Of a stretch of 64,000 nucleotides of DNA, positions 1 to 11,000 are shown piece by piece. The stretch comes from Daphnia carinata. Taxonomy: Eukaryota > Arthropoda > Branchiopoda > Diplostraca > Daphniidae. Made by a program: the position numbers and the translations under genes. The notes beneath the pieces are model-generated. The model had not been told where the DNA came from and made no database searches. It saw only the letters and a list, made by a program, of their open reading frames with translations. The DNA lies in assembly GCF_022539665.2 (NCBI RefSeq), contig NC_081334.1:8092424-8156423 (forward strand), written 5' to 3'. Position 1 is the stretch's first letter. Each line of letters begins with the position of its first letter.

Positions 1-647
1 TCTCCGATTCTAGATCTGAAACATAAATCACATGAACATTGACATAAATCAGACTTAACACACACCGACATAAATACACACCTTCATCCAAATCTGGTAA
101 GGTGTCTTCAATGGTTTCGTCGGGAGACGAATCGCTATCCTCCTCTGAACTAATAGCGCACATTTGGGTTGATGTTGAAGGGCCGTTTATGATTGATCTC
201 TTTTCCATTGTAGGGCTTAACCGACGAGGAGGTAAAGATCTTCTTTTCTTCGGCTTTTCCACATCCGAAGTAAGCAAATCAGAATCAGGGTTCAACGCTC
301 TTTTTCCCACCCTCTGGCAACTTTCCAGTCATCTGTCGAAATAAATAAAATAACATAATGTATAATTAATCGTTAAATTAAGATGTATACGAGCTACGAT
401 TATTCCTACGGAAAACTTACCACAAATTTTAAGCAACATGTAAGGGTAACTGGGCCAATTTGAGTCGGGAGTTTGGTGACTTCTTACAGCCTTTTCCAAT
501 TTCGGTCCCTTGAAGTTTGGATAAAACATGACATCTTGGTCCACTCTCCAATTTTCGGAAACCGTTGCTATTTCTTCCGCCGATGAAGTGTAGAGGATCA
601 CCACCAAAAACTTGCGTGCTTCTGGCAGCAAAATTGACATTTCCATT
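1..647 (-). CDS. Uncharacterised protein gene, 3' part outside window
   Basis: Three exons can be read on the minus strand: 647-421, 332-82 and 15-1 (window edge). The introns 420-333 and 81-16 are short with GT...AG borders, and the first exon is itself preceded by a YAG acceptor at 648-650, so the gene starts further upstream. Exon 1 encodes a globular stretch of the pattern 'FLVVILYTSSAEEIATVSEN-W-...-W-x-Y', resembling an N-terminal region seen in many arthropod uncharacterised proteins, some of which also carry DUF4806 (family memory, not checked). Exon 2 is basic then acidic (KPKKRR..., EEDSDSSPDE). The frame entering exon 2 meets a stop after about 13 codons, while another frame is open to the exon end; one indel near the AAAAAG run at about 300 would explain this. 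It could be a decayed gene or a sequencing error. Function unknown. Confidence 0.45.
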
Positions 648-650
648 CTA

Positions 651-1920
651 CGACAAAAAATATAAATAAAATAGTAAAAACTAAGTTAAGGCTAACAATT
701 AGACGCAGAAACAAACAGTGACCACAAAAGCACAAAATCATAAAGCAAATTTTGTAAAGCAAAATTTAGCAAAGCAAAATTTGCACAAAGCCTAACCAGC
801 AAAACTATTAACGTGCATAGCTAGCAATTTTGTCGAATGTAAACAAATCTGGGGCATCTTAGATTACAATAAGTACCACTTCACAAATAAGGTTTATTCA
901 AAAGTGACAAACTTACCAAAATGAATTTTATAGGTGAATTTGTGGAAATCACAACAAATAACTCGATAAATGATGGAGGAAAAAAATTACAACCGCCATT
1001 AGACACAGCGAAAAATTTTGTGAGTGTCTCTGAATGACGCAACGTTGCCATTCCATTGACTTTGAAATAGAGCAATTTAGTTTCGACGTTTTGTCTTAAA
1101 TATTTATTCAAAGCGTGACAGTGAATTTTTTAATCAATTTGGTGGCATTATTACCATTTTATACAACATTTGTTATTCGAAATTATGGGGTTGGTCATTG
1201 GTGCAACGATGTGTGATTCTTACTAATTGATTTATAAATGGCGTCGTCATGCTTCAGTCTTCAGTGTTTTTCCGGAATGAACTTTTATCTAAACAACGAA
1301 TAAAACTAGTGAAATAGTGACAACTGAAGTGATTCCCGGAACAAATACTTGAATTTCAATTGTCACAAAGCAAACAAATTTGGACTTTGTGTCGTGCAAC
1401 AAAATCTTTTCTTCTCATTCCGATTGTTTCTTCAAGTGCAATAGTGTTTGACATACAAGGTAAATCTGTGTTTGTATTTTTATCATTTCTGAGCTAACGA
1501 CGATGTATTTTTCTTCTATGAACGACAGCTTCTCTGCTTTAATATGTTTAGGACAATAATAGTTATGTGCCACTTGAATGTTTTCAATTGAATTAACCAT
1601 CACCATTAATTACCCGAGGTAAGCTTAATACTTTTGCTTTAATCTATATCCGTTATATTTTAATTTGTGTTACATTCTCAGGTTAGAATTCTTTCCATTA
1701 AATTGGCGTAATCTTCCAGGGTAAACAAGACCTCTATGAAGTAAAATTCTTCGATTTGCACTAGTGGACAGGTTAGCAACATGTTGTGAAAAGTTGTTTA
1801 CTCATAATTTAATATAGAGTTTTGTTTTTAGTTTACCGTCCCTGTTTGACCTGGATATCTGTTTTATTGAAATTTATTAAGGCTTCACATCTTTATCTGC
1901 CAGATGTAACTGATGAGTAA
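651..1920. other. AT-rich stretch without a recognisable gene
   Basis: No open frame longer than about 75 codons and no known protein motif were seen on either strand. At about 1255-1275 there is a TCAGTCTTCAGT sequence that resembles an arthropod initiator, but I see no TATA box at the right distance and no transcript to attach it to. The stretch directly precedes a catalase remnant, so missing upstream catalase exons might be expected here, but I could not recognise any. Confidence 0.4.
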
Positions 1921-1923
1921 CAT

Positions 1924-2367
1924 AGCTCAGCCGACACCGCTCGTGATCCTCGAGGATTTGCAGTCAAATTTTACACCAAAGAAGGCAACTGGGATTTAGT
2001 CGGAAACAACCCCCCATATTTATTATTCGTGATCATATTCTATTTTCGAGCTCAGAAACGCAATCCAGTAATCCATTTGAAGGTAAGTTTAATCATTTGG
2101 AGAGAAAGTAAGACTCAGTATTTAATTTGGTTTATTTACATTGAATACGCATTCAACAATCCCAAAGATCATTGTATAATTTTTTTTAATTATTACCAGG
2201 TCTGGCCGCAGGCAGATTTTCCATTAATTGCAATTGGCCGTATCCGAAATGTAAATCGATCTTTGACCGCAACCCAAAAGATTACCTTGCTGAAGTTCAA
2301 CAAATTGCCTTTAGTCCAGCTTATTATTAACCAGTAACATCACATCGGCTATCCTATATTGCAAGGT
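1924..2367 (+). pseudogene. Cat: Catalase pseudogene (unprocessed, internal deletion)
   Basis: The frame from 1924 encodes [17 protein letters not shown] followed by [11 protein letters not shown], the highly conserved catalase segment containing the Asn next to the haem pocket. A shift in the C-run near 2012 moves the IFIIRD motif to another frame, and a further shift moves the QKRNP..HLK motif to a third. An intron (2083-2199, GT...AG) follows HLK. The next exon gives [14 protein letters not shown], then after another shift [18 protein letters not shown], the conserved catalase block after the proximal region. In catalases about 130 residues lie between HLKD and VWP, so internal exons are missing. 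A stop follows at once after IAFSPAYY. A retained intron indicates genomic duplication rather than a retrocopy. No N-terminus or C-terminus was found. In life catalase is a peroxisomal haem enzyme that splits hydrogen peroxide; this copy cannot encode one. Confidence 0.88.
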
Positions 2368-3491
2368 AGCCTGAAATTTATTATCTGTTTATTTATTTTC
2401 AACGTTGAAATTTTTGACGGATTGATGCTAAACATTTATTTTTTTAGGCTACAATGGAGGAACCATCCAAAAGAAGAAAGTTAGTAGTTAAGAGGAGACA
2501 GTTGATTAACAGATTCAACCAAGAGTTTGCTATGCTCGGTGGACAGCTGGACGGCGAACTGCTTGTCAGCCCACGCCAAAACGTTCTGCTGGTTGGGGAA
2601 GATGTTGTGAATAGCGCAGATGAAAATGCCGATGATGAAGGAGATGACAACGAGGACGCGCCGCTTTCCTTGAACAATGACGAGATGTCTGAGACTTCGG
2701 GCCATTCAAGCTCAAAAGATGTAAACCAATCGTCTCCAACATCAATCAATTTCAACGACTTACCCCAAAGTCAAAATGACGATGAAAATCATGCTTATAA
2801 TGATCGTTCAGAATCCTTGTTGGAGTCCGATTCTGATGCATCACCTCAATCTACTACAGATGAAAGCGAACAATCCAGTGACGAAGGCATAGACTTGGAG
2901 GATTGGGACGACATCGATGCCATTCTAAATGTAGAAACGGAGCCAATTGATCAAGATGTGGAGCTCAAAGAGTTTTTGGCAGATTGGATTACGAAGGAAG
3001 ATGTCTCAGGCGCAGCCGCCGACAGGCTCATCAAGGGTTTTAAGGCTCTTCGTCATCAAGGCCCCACATTCACATGCTTGCCTAACAGTGCAAGAACTCT
3101 TCTGAAGACGCCACGCAAAGTATCCGTTATTCCGCTATCGGGCGGAGGTGTTCACTACCACTTTGGGTTAGAAAAAGGAATTCAACATCAACTTGGGCGA
3201 CGTCTACTCAACAAGATTCCTTCCGTCGTGAGAGGGCGCGTGAACACGATGGATTGCCGCTGAGTAAAAGCAGCTTAAGTCATTTTCATCCCATTTTGTT
3301 CTTGTTGGAAGGAGAGCAAACTCCTTTCCCTGTTGGGATCTACCACGGGTCCCAGAAGCCTGCAAGTGCAAACGAATTATTGAGAATGTTCGTGGAAGAA
3401 GCCTCCACTTTCCAGAGTAATGGCATTACTCATCGTGGTCTTGTACTTGGGTTTCAAATCTTAAACTTCAATCTTGATGCTGTAGACCGCT

Positions 3492-6060
3492 CAGTGCCGT
3501 CTTTACCCTTAGGCCGGTAAGGCCGGTGCTGGGGGGCCAGGGCAAACGAGGGGCCAAACGTCCAGGGTATTAAAAAAAAATCAGGCTACGGTTTTAAATC
3601 TCAACGCCGCCGCTTCCTATCTGTGGCACGATGGGTAGGGTGGCAATGGCTCAAGGCTCAACATTTGACCTTCAACCAGTAACAACGTTTCACAACGTTT
3701 GAAGTCTTGGTTCGTGCTTGCCAGTTGCCTCGTTGGTTCTGGCGTGGTTTTACCAACGTAATAATAATGAGTGGGTTAAATTTAAATAAACGAAAATCTG
3801 GTGGTGCGCGTCGTAAGGATGCAGTTGAAAAACAAAAAAAAATGAATATTTGCTAGCTGCTACTCCTAAGTTGTTGACTTATTTTAAACCAAGAGAGATT
3901 GCTGCTAATGCTGCGGGTGAAAATGCTGGTGAATGTGGTGATGAAGACACGACGAAGTTGAATGAGGCTGAGGGGAAAGATAATAGTGGTGAATGTGCTT
4001 CTGATTTGGATTTGGGTGAGGAAGAAATCACGTCGGGGCCGGAAGAACAAAAAGAAAAAAAACCAAAAAGGTTTTCTACTGACCCGTCTGATTGGGATCG
4101 TCATGACCACGAACTGGTCGCATTTGTTATTGATACATCAAACCCTCGAAATTTTGATCCTTCTAAATTTGACTTTACAAGTTCCGAGAAGCGGGAACCG
4201 TCGGGAAAAGTGAGACGAGCCAACGTGGATCTTTTCTACCGTAAGCTAGTAAACGGAGAGAAGAAACCACGTGATTGGTTGGAGTTTTCAAAGCGAAATG
4301 GAAGTCTGTACTGTGTGCCATGTTTTTTCTTTGGTGAAGAACGCAAGTCTTCTTTAGCTGGAAAAGAAGGATTTCGTGATTGGAAGAACGCTAGCAAGGC
4401 CATTAGTGATCACGAACGGTCATCGGACCATAGTCATGCCATTTCTACCTTTGTCAACCGTCGCGAACCTCAAGGCAAGATTGATGCAGACTTTATCAGA
4501 CAAGCGCGAATTCATCAAGATTATTGGAGGGAATTCTACACCGGTCAGTGGACGTCATAAAATTTCTTTCTTCCCGTGGATTGGCTTTTCGCGGATCTAA
4601 CCAGCAACTCGGATCGGTTCACAACGGAAACTATCTCGGTCTATTGGAACTATTAGCTCTACACGATGCCTTTTTGGCAAAGCACTTGGCGAGTTACGGC
4701 AACAAGGGCAAAGGTAACACCTCATACCTCTCCGCCAACATCTGCGAAGAGTTCATTCAACTTCTTGCTGAAAAGGTGGAAGCTTATATAGTTGAGGAGT
4801 TGAAAGAAGCTAAGTACTATTCAGTCATCGTTGATTCCACCCCAGATGTGTCGCACACCGACCAACTGTGTTTTGTTCTGCGCTACGTGCTGCCGGATGG
4901 AGCGCCAGTCGAACGTTTCCTCGGATTCCTACCAATGCATGGCCACACCGCTCTACAGATGTTCGATATGGTGACGGATAAGTTGAACAGGCTCGGAATT
5001 CCGATAGAAGACCTTCGCGGGCAATCGTACGATAATGCTAGCAACATGTCGGGCATCTACACTGGACTGCAAGCTAGGATTAAGGCCGTCAATCCTCAGG
5101 CAGAGTATGTGCCATGCAGTGGTCATTCTCTGAACCTAGCCGGAACCAGCGCGGCCGAATCATGTGCTACAGCCGTTAACTTCTTCAGTTTTTTGCAAGA
5201 ACTCTTCAATTTCTTGTCAGGATCGACGCATCGTTGGGCTGTTCTACTAGACATCCTACGAGCAAGTAAGAAGAAGGGGTTTAAAGTTCCTAAGAGTCTC
5301 TCCCAGACCCGCTGGTCTGCTCGTGCTGACGCTGTCATTGCCTTGAAAGAGGGCTATCCAGAATTTAAATCCGCATTAATAGGGATTGCAGCTGATTCAA
5401 CTCAAACTCCAAGAACCAGAGCGGAAGCCAATGGACTTATCCAAAAGTTCAACAAACTCGAAACAGCCGTGCTGACAGTAATTTGGGCCACGGTATTGGA
5501 ACGCGTAAACAAAGTCAACAAGCAGCTGCAATCCGTAGCAATTGACCTTGGCATTGTAGTAGAGCTCTATTCTTCGCTTGTTGCATTTACTAAAGAGGTC
5601 CGAGACAACTATGACAATTACGAAAAACAGGCTGTGGAACTGGTTGGAATGGAGATGGGGTCACTTGTCTACTCTGCTGATGAATGCCGACAGCGGACCC
5701 GCAAGCGACACCATGATGAAATGGACAGTGCTTCTGACACCACTTTTACGGGCCGTACTAAGATGATCGCTGAAGTCAACATCATGCTGGATCAACTAAC
5801 AGCAGAGCTCCGACGAAGGCAACAAGCCTATTCGCAACTACACGCCCGTTTTGGATTTCTTACGATGCTCCCCGACTTGGATGCTAAACTGTTAACTGAT
5901 AACTCAACTGATAAATGATCATTGCTTTTGTTTCTTAACGATAATCTTATAAAATTATATTAACTGCTAATACACCAAGAATCGTGTGTTTTTTACTCAC
6001 CAAAAAAGGCCAAAAATCCATGGATGGCCTAGGGTCCACTAAAAGTAAAAGACGGCACTG
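3492..6060 (+). mobile_element. hAT transposon (ZMYM1-like), nested insertion
   Basis: The element begins CAGTGCCGTCTTTAC and ends TAAAAGACGGCACTG, imperfect terminal inverted repeats sharing CAGTGCCGTCTTT. It is flanked by a perfect 8-bp duplication AGACCGCT at 3484-3491 and 6061-6068, the hallmark of hAT transposition. Length is 2569 bp. It carries a transposase gene on the plus strand that lacks the C-terminal dimerisation region, so this copy is probably not autonomous. The identical target duplication suggests a fairly young insertion, although the internal gene already has frameshifts. Confidence 0.93.
3777..5918 (+). pseudogene. hAT transposase, ZMYM1/TTF-type zinc finger, truncated
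   Basis: Start ATG at 3777; a shift in the A-run near 3835 and another near 4535 break the frame. Blocks are 3777-3840, 3844-4540 and 4535-5918. The first block pair carries a TTF-type zinc-finger region (SLYCVPCFFFG ... H...H near 4300-4440). The catalytic part has the DUF4371-like sequence VDSTPDVSHTDQL, followed by GHTALQMFD, RGQSYDNASNMSG, YVPCSGHSLNLAG and TRWSARADAV, all typical of ZMYM1-like hAT transposases. The frame stops at 5918 after FGFLTMLPDLDAK, about where the final catalytic Glu and hAT dimerisation domain would follow, so the C-terminus is deleted. Such enzymes cut and paste DNA between inverted repeats in the nucleus. This copy is unlikely to be active. Confidence 0.88.
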
Positions 6061-7374
6061 AGACCGCTCATTTATCTGCGGGATTGTAGGGCATACCGGA
6101 TACTACTCGTGTCCCAAGTGTGTCACAGCAGGTTTTTATTATGTTACTCCGGGAAAACATAAAGGCAGAGTAACGTATCCTGATATGGAAGCAGCACTAC
6201 GAACTCATCATACATTTCTAGACCGCCAACAACCAGACCATCACGTTAGATTGTCCGTATTGGAAGACCTTTCCATTGATATGGTTCTCGATTTCCCAAT
6301 TGACTACCAACACCTAGTCTGTCTGGGAGTAATGCGGAAGCTCCTCAAAACCTGGGTGAAACGATCGACATCTGTCCATCTAATCAGCAAAGAAAATGTG
6401 GAAGAAATTTCGCGCAGGTTAATAGCGATACGCAACTCAGTCCCGAGCGAATTCGTTAGACAGCCGCGCTCTCTTGTCGACCTTCCAAGGTGGAAAGCCA
6501 CCGAGTTTAGACAGTTCTTACTTTAATGGGGCCCTGTTTGTTTTGAAAGATCTCCTTCCCGCTCCATTATATAACCATTTTCTTTGCCTCCATCTAGCAA
6601 TGAAAATTTTGGTATCCGTAAAATTATGTTTTCATTACAACAATTACAGTAAGCAATTGCTTCGCAACTTTGTATCTGAAAGCCGTAAATTGTATAGTCC
6701 TGAATTTGTTGTTTATACTGTTCATGGATTCATCCACCTTCCTGATGATGTACTGCGTTTCGGCCCTGTCGATAACTTCAGCTGTTTCCCGTTCGAAAAC
6801 TTTCGACAGCAGATTAAGAACAAAATTCGTCGCAGTCAAAACCCTTTGGCACAGGTAGTTAAAAGGCTGGCAGAAGTGGCAAGTTGTAAAAAGCTATCCA
6901 CCCCTGTCAACGTCCCTTCATTACTGTTGTCTAATCCCCATTGTCGTGGCCCTTTACCTGATGGTAACGATGTTCTTTTCGAAGCTAAGCAATATAGAAC
7001 TGCTATGCTGGTTCCATGGCGGTTAACTACGAGAGCTCCGAACAACTGTCTTCATCAACGATGGGACCATTGTTTTTATTGTAAATTTTATGCAGGTTGG
7101 TGATGATGTAGAAATTGTTGGTTTCCGTTTTCTCGAGCCCGAACCGCTTTTGGAATCTCCTTTTGATGCAAATGGTGTCCTTCAAACGTACCGTGTGAAT
7201 ACTAATTTAATCAGTCCCCTAATAAGCTACCCAATTGAAAATGTAAAATGCAAAGCATATGCGATTCCTATGTCCTGGCAATTATATGATTTTGACGAGG
7301 AGGCGGAAGAAACCAGCCATTTTGCTATTTTTCCTTTACTGATGGAAGACAAGGACCGATAGAAGTTAAATAAA

Positions 7375-7620
7375 CAAATTTTCATTGAAAATTTTATTTT
7401 GAATTTATTTTTCTTCTAATATCGAGTCGAAATAAAATTTACTAGCAAACAGTTCCAAAAAACAATTAATTTGTTATGGTAACTTGTTGGGAAATTAAGA
7501 TAGTGAAAAGGTAGTGACCAGGTAAAATCAGCAGCCAACTGCCTTAATCCTTTTTATGGTACCTTCTTGGGAATTTGAGGCAGTGAAAACGTAGTGACCA
7601 GGTATTGACAATCAGCAGCA
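7375..7620. other. Spacer with a short internal direct repeat
   Basis: Two similar stretches occur about 75 bp apart: 'atggtaacttgttgggaa...gtgaaaaggtagtgaccaggta' (7476-7523) and 'atggtaccttcttgggaa...gtgaaaacgtagtgaccaggta' (7556-7604). No coding potential is visible. It separates the transposase-like pseudogene from the palindromic element. Confidence 0.5.
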
Positions 7621-7630
7621 TAAAGGATGG

Positions 7631-8625
7631 TAGCGACATCGGTATCACGGTACCGATACTTCAATTTTCGAAAAATATATCGCGATAGCGGTACTATCGC
7701 GATACTATTTTCAAGTATCGCACGCGTTACCTATACCGATACTTTTACTCTCTCAACGCCATCTTGGAGTGATATTAAAAATTTTTTTTCGATAGATGGC
7801 GTTAATCAACATTTCAGCTATCGTAGTTTTATTGGGACTTACGCTTTGTCTTATCAGTTGACCAACAAAATATAAAAACAATAATAGTATATATTCTTTG
7901 CATTTGTTTTATTGTTTGTTTTTATTCTAATTCATTGTTTACTTTCAAAAACAACATTTTCTCAAAATTCAGGGCGTGATAGAAACATTAGCTGATCGAA
8001 CAATGGTGAACCTACACATACATATATAAGTGCAATAGTTATTATTAATATAATTATCAATAGTAAAATTTGAAGACTGTAGAACACTGAGCAGTGAACT
8101 TACTTTCTGCAGGCAATGCATATTTTTGCTCATATCGTTCATGGAAACCTTGTGCTTTGAGGAATTCCAAGTTTTCTTAACAGAAGATTCGCTCGTTTGT
8201 AACTTCCGTTTCACATTCCTGAAAACATGAAATGAAAAGATATATATCCTGTAAACTAATATCTGGAAACTTACTTTGATTTTTTTGGAGGCATGCCAAA
8301 TGTAGAAAATTTCTAATTGAAATTTTCTTTGCAGAAGAACAAAGTCTTAACTGCCGGTAACAATGTGACGACATGAAATCGGCTGCAGCAGAAGAAGCAC
8401 TGTGATGACAAGAAGATTTTAGGTTATAGTAGAACCATCTGTTGGCAGAAAAGTAGTCATACTTTTTACTCCTAGATGGCGCCACATCTTAAAAGTATCG
8501 GGATCGCAAGTCAAAATTTATGATCCGATACTGGTACCGATACTTTCAAAAAAGAAATATCGCGGTACCGGTACCGGTAGTATCGCGATACTATTTGTTA
8601 TCGCGATAGTCCAACCCTGGCCATT
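7631..8625. mobile_element. Palindrome-ended element (GGTACC/TATCGCGATA), copy 1
   Basis: Both ends are packed with palindromic words. The left end (7636-7745) has TATCACGGTACCGATACTT, ATATCGCGATAGCGG and TATCGCGATAC; the right end (8495-8620) has the same words in inverted orientation, including GGTACCGGTACCGGTAG. The right end closes with ATAGTCCAACCCTGG, so read from that side it starts CCAGGGTTGGACTATCG, which looks like a hAT-type CAGGGTTG terminus; the left end GGATGGTAGCGACATCG is a weaker match. A minus-strand frame of about 100 codons begins at 8485 (MAPSRSKKYDYF), which could be the start of a decayed BED/hAT-like protein. A second copy lies at 60815-61240. I cannot name the family. 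Confidence 0.6.
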
Positions 8626-8960
8626 ACGTTGTATTTGTCCGATTATTGTTAGACATGTCTTGAAGATGTGTTGTTTTAGAATGCAGGAGAGAAGTGTCAG
8701 AGGGAAGTCACTTATTTAGACGTCCTAAAATAAATAAATGTTTTAAGAAAGCCGTGCAAAAGAAGCAAAAGTTTGGAAAGAATTACTTGGGTCCAAAACC
8801 GTAACCTGCAGAAGTGCCACTTGGGCCAAGACTTTTGTGTTTGCACCTACAATATGTATGTAAAATGCAACAACAGAAAAAGTTGGACAGGTAAATATGT
8901 TTCGGGTGCGGAACACTTGCTAAATCACTTTTTCTGTTCAATAACCAATTGTGATCAAAC

Positions 8961-9146
8961 CAGAAATGAATTTCTTTGATTTAAAATTAATCACTCGGCC
9001 TCCTAGTTTGCTTAAAGTGACAATTAATTCGTCTTTTAGTGTGTAAACGCATTCTTCCAATACCTCACGCGTAAATTTCCTACTCACGAAATTTGGATCG
9101 TAAATTGAGTTGAAACTAGTTGGTAAAGTGTACTGCAGTAGTCGTC
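8961..9146 (-). pseudogene. Possible coding remnant, hAT/DUF659-like
   Basis: The minus strand reads LPTSFNSIYDPNFVSRKF followed by a charged helical stretch (EVLEECVYTLKDEL). The order of motifs (a P-S/T start, LLxExY-like helix, then VTLSKLGG) is reminiscent of the region before the first catalytic Asp in some hAT (DUF659) transposases. Only about 60 codons are open and neither side continues. The assignment is weak; it may be chance. Confidence 0.2.
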
Positions 9147-9425
9147 ATTATTATGCAGAAAAATATAGCGGTTTTCCCTATGCTGTGTTTGCCATACCTG
9201 ATACATTTTTCGGCAACCTCCTGTACTGGATGGGGCAGAAAATTATCATAGAATTCAGACACAACTTTCAATAACAATTACTAACCACTGAGTAAATCGC
9301 GGAAAAGGCAGTAGTAAAAATTGCTATGGGAACGTGACACAAGGGTGGGATATGTTACCGTTAGGCGTACAAACGTTTACAAAGTATTATAAATTTTTGT
9401 TTTCCTGAGAAACAAGAGGCAGGGT

Positions 9426-9529
9426 AGTCTCGTTTCTATGGTCACCAGACATTTTTTCAGGTAAATTTGTTCAAAACAAATGGAGCGCATGCCATTATAC
9501 AGCAAATTAGTTACCATGGAAACGGGACT
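9426..9529. repeat. Inverted repeat, about 20-bp arms (MITE-like)
   Basis: The arm at 9426-9446 (agtctcgtttctatggtcac) is repeated in inverted form at 9510-9529 (gttaccatggaaacgggact) with four mismatches. The unit spans about 104 bp and could be a very small MITE or a fold-back. I do not see other copies in the window. Confidence 0.5.
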
Positions 9530-10449
9530 TCTCATTCTTTAGTCTGTCTCTCCACGCCCAGTAGAAATCATATTGTAGTATTTCTTAAAATCCTTGCCAA
9601 TGCCTAAAGGCAAGTTGTCCCAGCCCACAGTGATGTATAGATGCGAGCCACTGATGGGTGTCTCGTTGAATAATAATTTCGAACATGTTTTTTCCGCAAT
9701 TTACCATATGCCTAAGTTCGGCAAAAAAACTCTATGCAATCATGCCATTTCGCAATAATGGGGATTATTAATTGAAGAGCATGCTCGGATTTTTTCAAAA
9801 CATGCTGTATAAGATATGAAGGATAGTATCATGCAAAAAAGCATAACATCGATTTATTTGGAAAACGCCCTGTGTGGGCCAAATATATTAATCGTCACCT
9901 TTTCAAAATAGAGTTAGGGCAGGTTTTGCACAAAACCATTATAAGTTGGGTTGGGTAGTTTTCTAGACACCTTTTTCTAATGCCCCAGGTGTTTACGTGA
10001 ACGTAAACGTCTGGGAAAAGTAGTGCATACCCTTTTTTTTGTTAGACTTCAACCAACCGTCCCCCAGGCTAAAATGAAAAATGTCAAATAAATCCATTAT
10101 CACCCTCCATCACTCGCTTTGGTCATCATCGACTCCACAGCGCATCTAAATTTGGCATTGAAAAAAATCATAATCACAACTAACTATTTAAGAATTATTG
10201 ATAATAGATGACAAAATGGCTTTGTTGCTTAAAAAATATAGAAATAATTTTCACCTCATATTCGAATTGAACCACTGTAATCCGTTCAGATCACGATGTG
10301 CAAACTGGAAATCTGAAAAAATGAGTTGCCACTGGAATGATGCGGCCTAAGGTTCTGGATTGCTATTGTAGAATCAAACTTAACTTGATTTCTAATAATT
10401 TGTATTAAAACTAAAGAAAACACAATACAGTACAGAATGGATATTATAT

Positions 10450-11000
10450 GGTATAGTTCATTATCTTCACGCTCCATTTGCCTGAGGGGTGGTAACTGGA
10501 AGTTGTCTGTGGTTTATGTTCATTTTCTTGACGATGGCTTGCGTTCGATCGGTGATAAAACCTTTTCCTCGAGCCATGACAATTTTTTCTGGAGCTCCAT
10601 GACGCAGAAGAATTTGATCAACAGTGAATTCTGCAACTCTTTTGCTTTTCCAGTGGGTATGGTTTTTAACTCAGCCCATTTGGTGAGATAATCAACGGCG
10701 ACAATAATCGTTTCATTCATTCTTATAGACAGTGAAAATGGCCCTAAAAGGTCCATGCCTACTTTTTGAAATAGCCATTACTTTGATGCATTGGAGAAGA
10801 CCTGGCGGTTTGTCTGGGGCTCTTTTTCTGCTTTGTCAATGTATGAAGCTCTGCACATGATGAGCTATGTCTAATGTCATTATTGGCCAGTAGAAGCGAT
10901 CACGAATCTTGTGTACTGGGCGGTTGATGCCAAGGTGACCGGAAACGACGTCGTTATGGTATGAGCGTAGAATTCTTTCACGTTAATCAAGATGTTGCGT
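10450..11000 (-). pseudogene. Ty3/Gypsy integrase fragment (Gypsy-A)
   Basis: Reading the minus strand from 11000 downward: ERILRSYHNDVVSGHLG (start of the integrase zinc-binding region), RDRFYWPIMTLDIA, a degraded 'CQxCQ-RK...PG' segment, then MDLLGPFSLS, IIVAVDYLTKW, RHGAPEKI and FITDRTQAI, typical of Gypsy integrase with the first catalytic Asp in VDYLTKW. Where most Gypsy integrases have ITDRG with the second Asp, this copy reads VMARGKG, so that residue is lost. Stops and shifts occur near 10600 and 10830. The matching RT fragment lies at 18310-18600 on the same strand, suggesting that both come from one element separated by later insertions. Confidence 0.82.

Larger units (their letters stand above)
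2454..7362 (+). pseudogene. Transposase-like gene, interrupted by a hAT element
   Basis: Blocks are 2454-3263, about 3200-3491, 6069-6526, 6525-7040 and 7045-7362. The N-terminus is basic (EEPSKRRKLVVKRR) then acidic (DDEGDDNED), followed by a conserved core with ARTLLKTPRKV, DGLPLSKSSL, PFPVGIYHG, GHTGYYSCPKC, a FPIDYQHLVCLGVMRKLL motif, WKATEFRQFLL and VHGFIHLPDDVLRFG. I recognise this as a large family of uncharacterised arthropod and hydrozoan proteins annotated as transposase-like; its superfamily is uncertain to me (possibly CACTA-related). A splice acceptor (tttttttag) lies at about 2440-2448, just before the ATG. Frame breaks occur near 3200, 6525 and 7043 besides the 2.57-kb insertion at 3492-6060. 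If the insertion and one copy of its target duplication are ignored, the frame runs straight across the site, so the insertion came into an open frame. No terminal repeats of this gene were found. A second diverged copy lies at 59940-60800. Confidence 0.7.
8640..10440. other. Long stretch without a supported gene
   Basis: Apart from the weak remnant at 8961-9146 and the hairpin at 9426-9529 nothing coding is supported. Base composition is AT-rich, and stops are frequent in all six frames. Confidence 0.5.

Noticed and set aside
1905-1960. A CTGATGAG word that could be the core of a hammerhead ribozyme
   Set aside because: There is no matching GAAA core with pairing stems nearby, and the region is explained by the catalase remnant.
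7627-7875. Open frame of 82 codons in the first palindromic element
   Set aside because: It simply translates the palindromic repeats, and no similar frame exists in the second copy.
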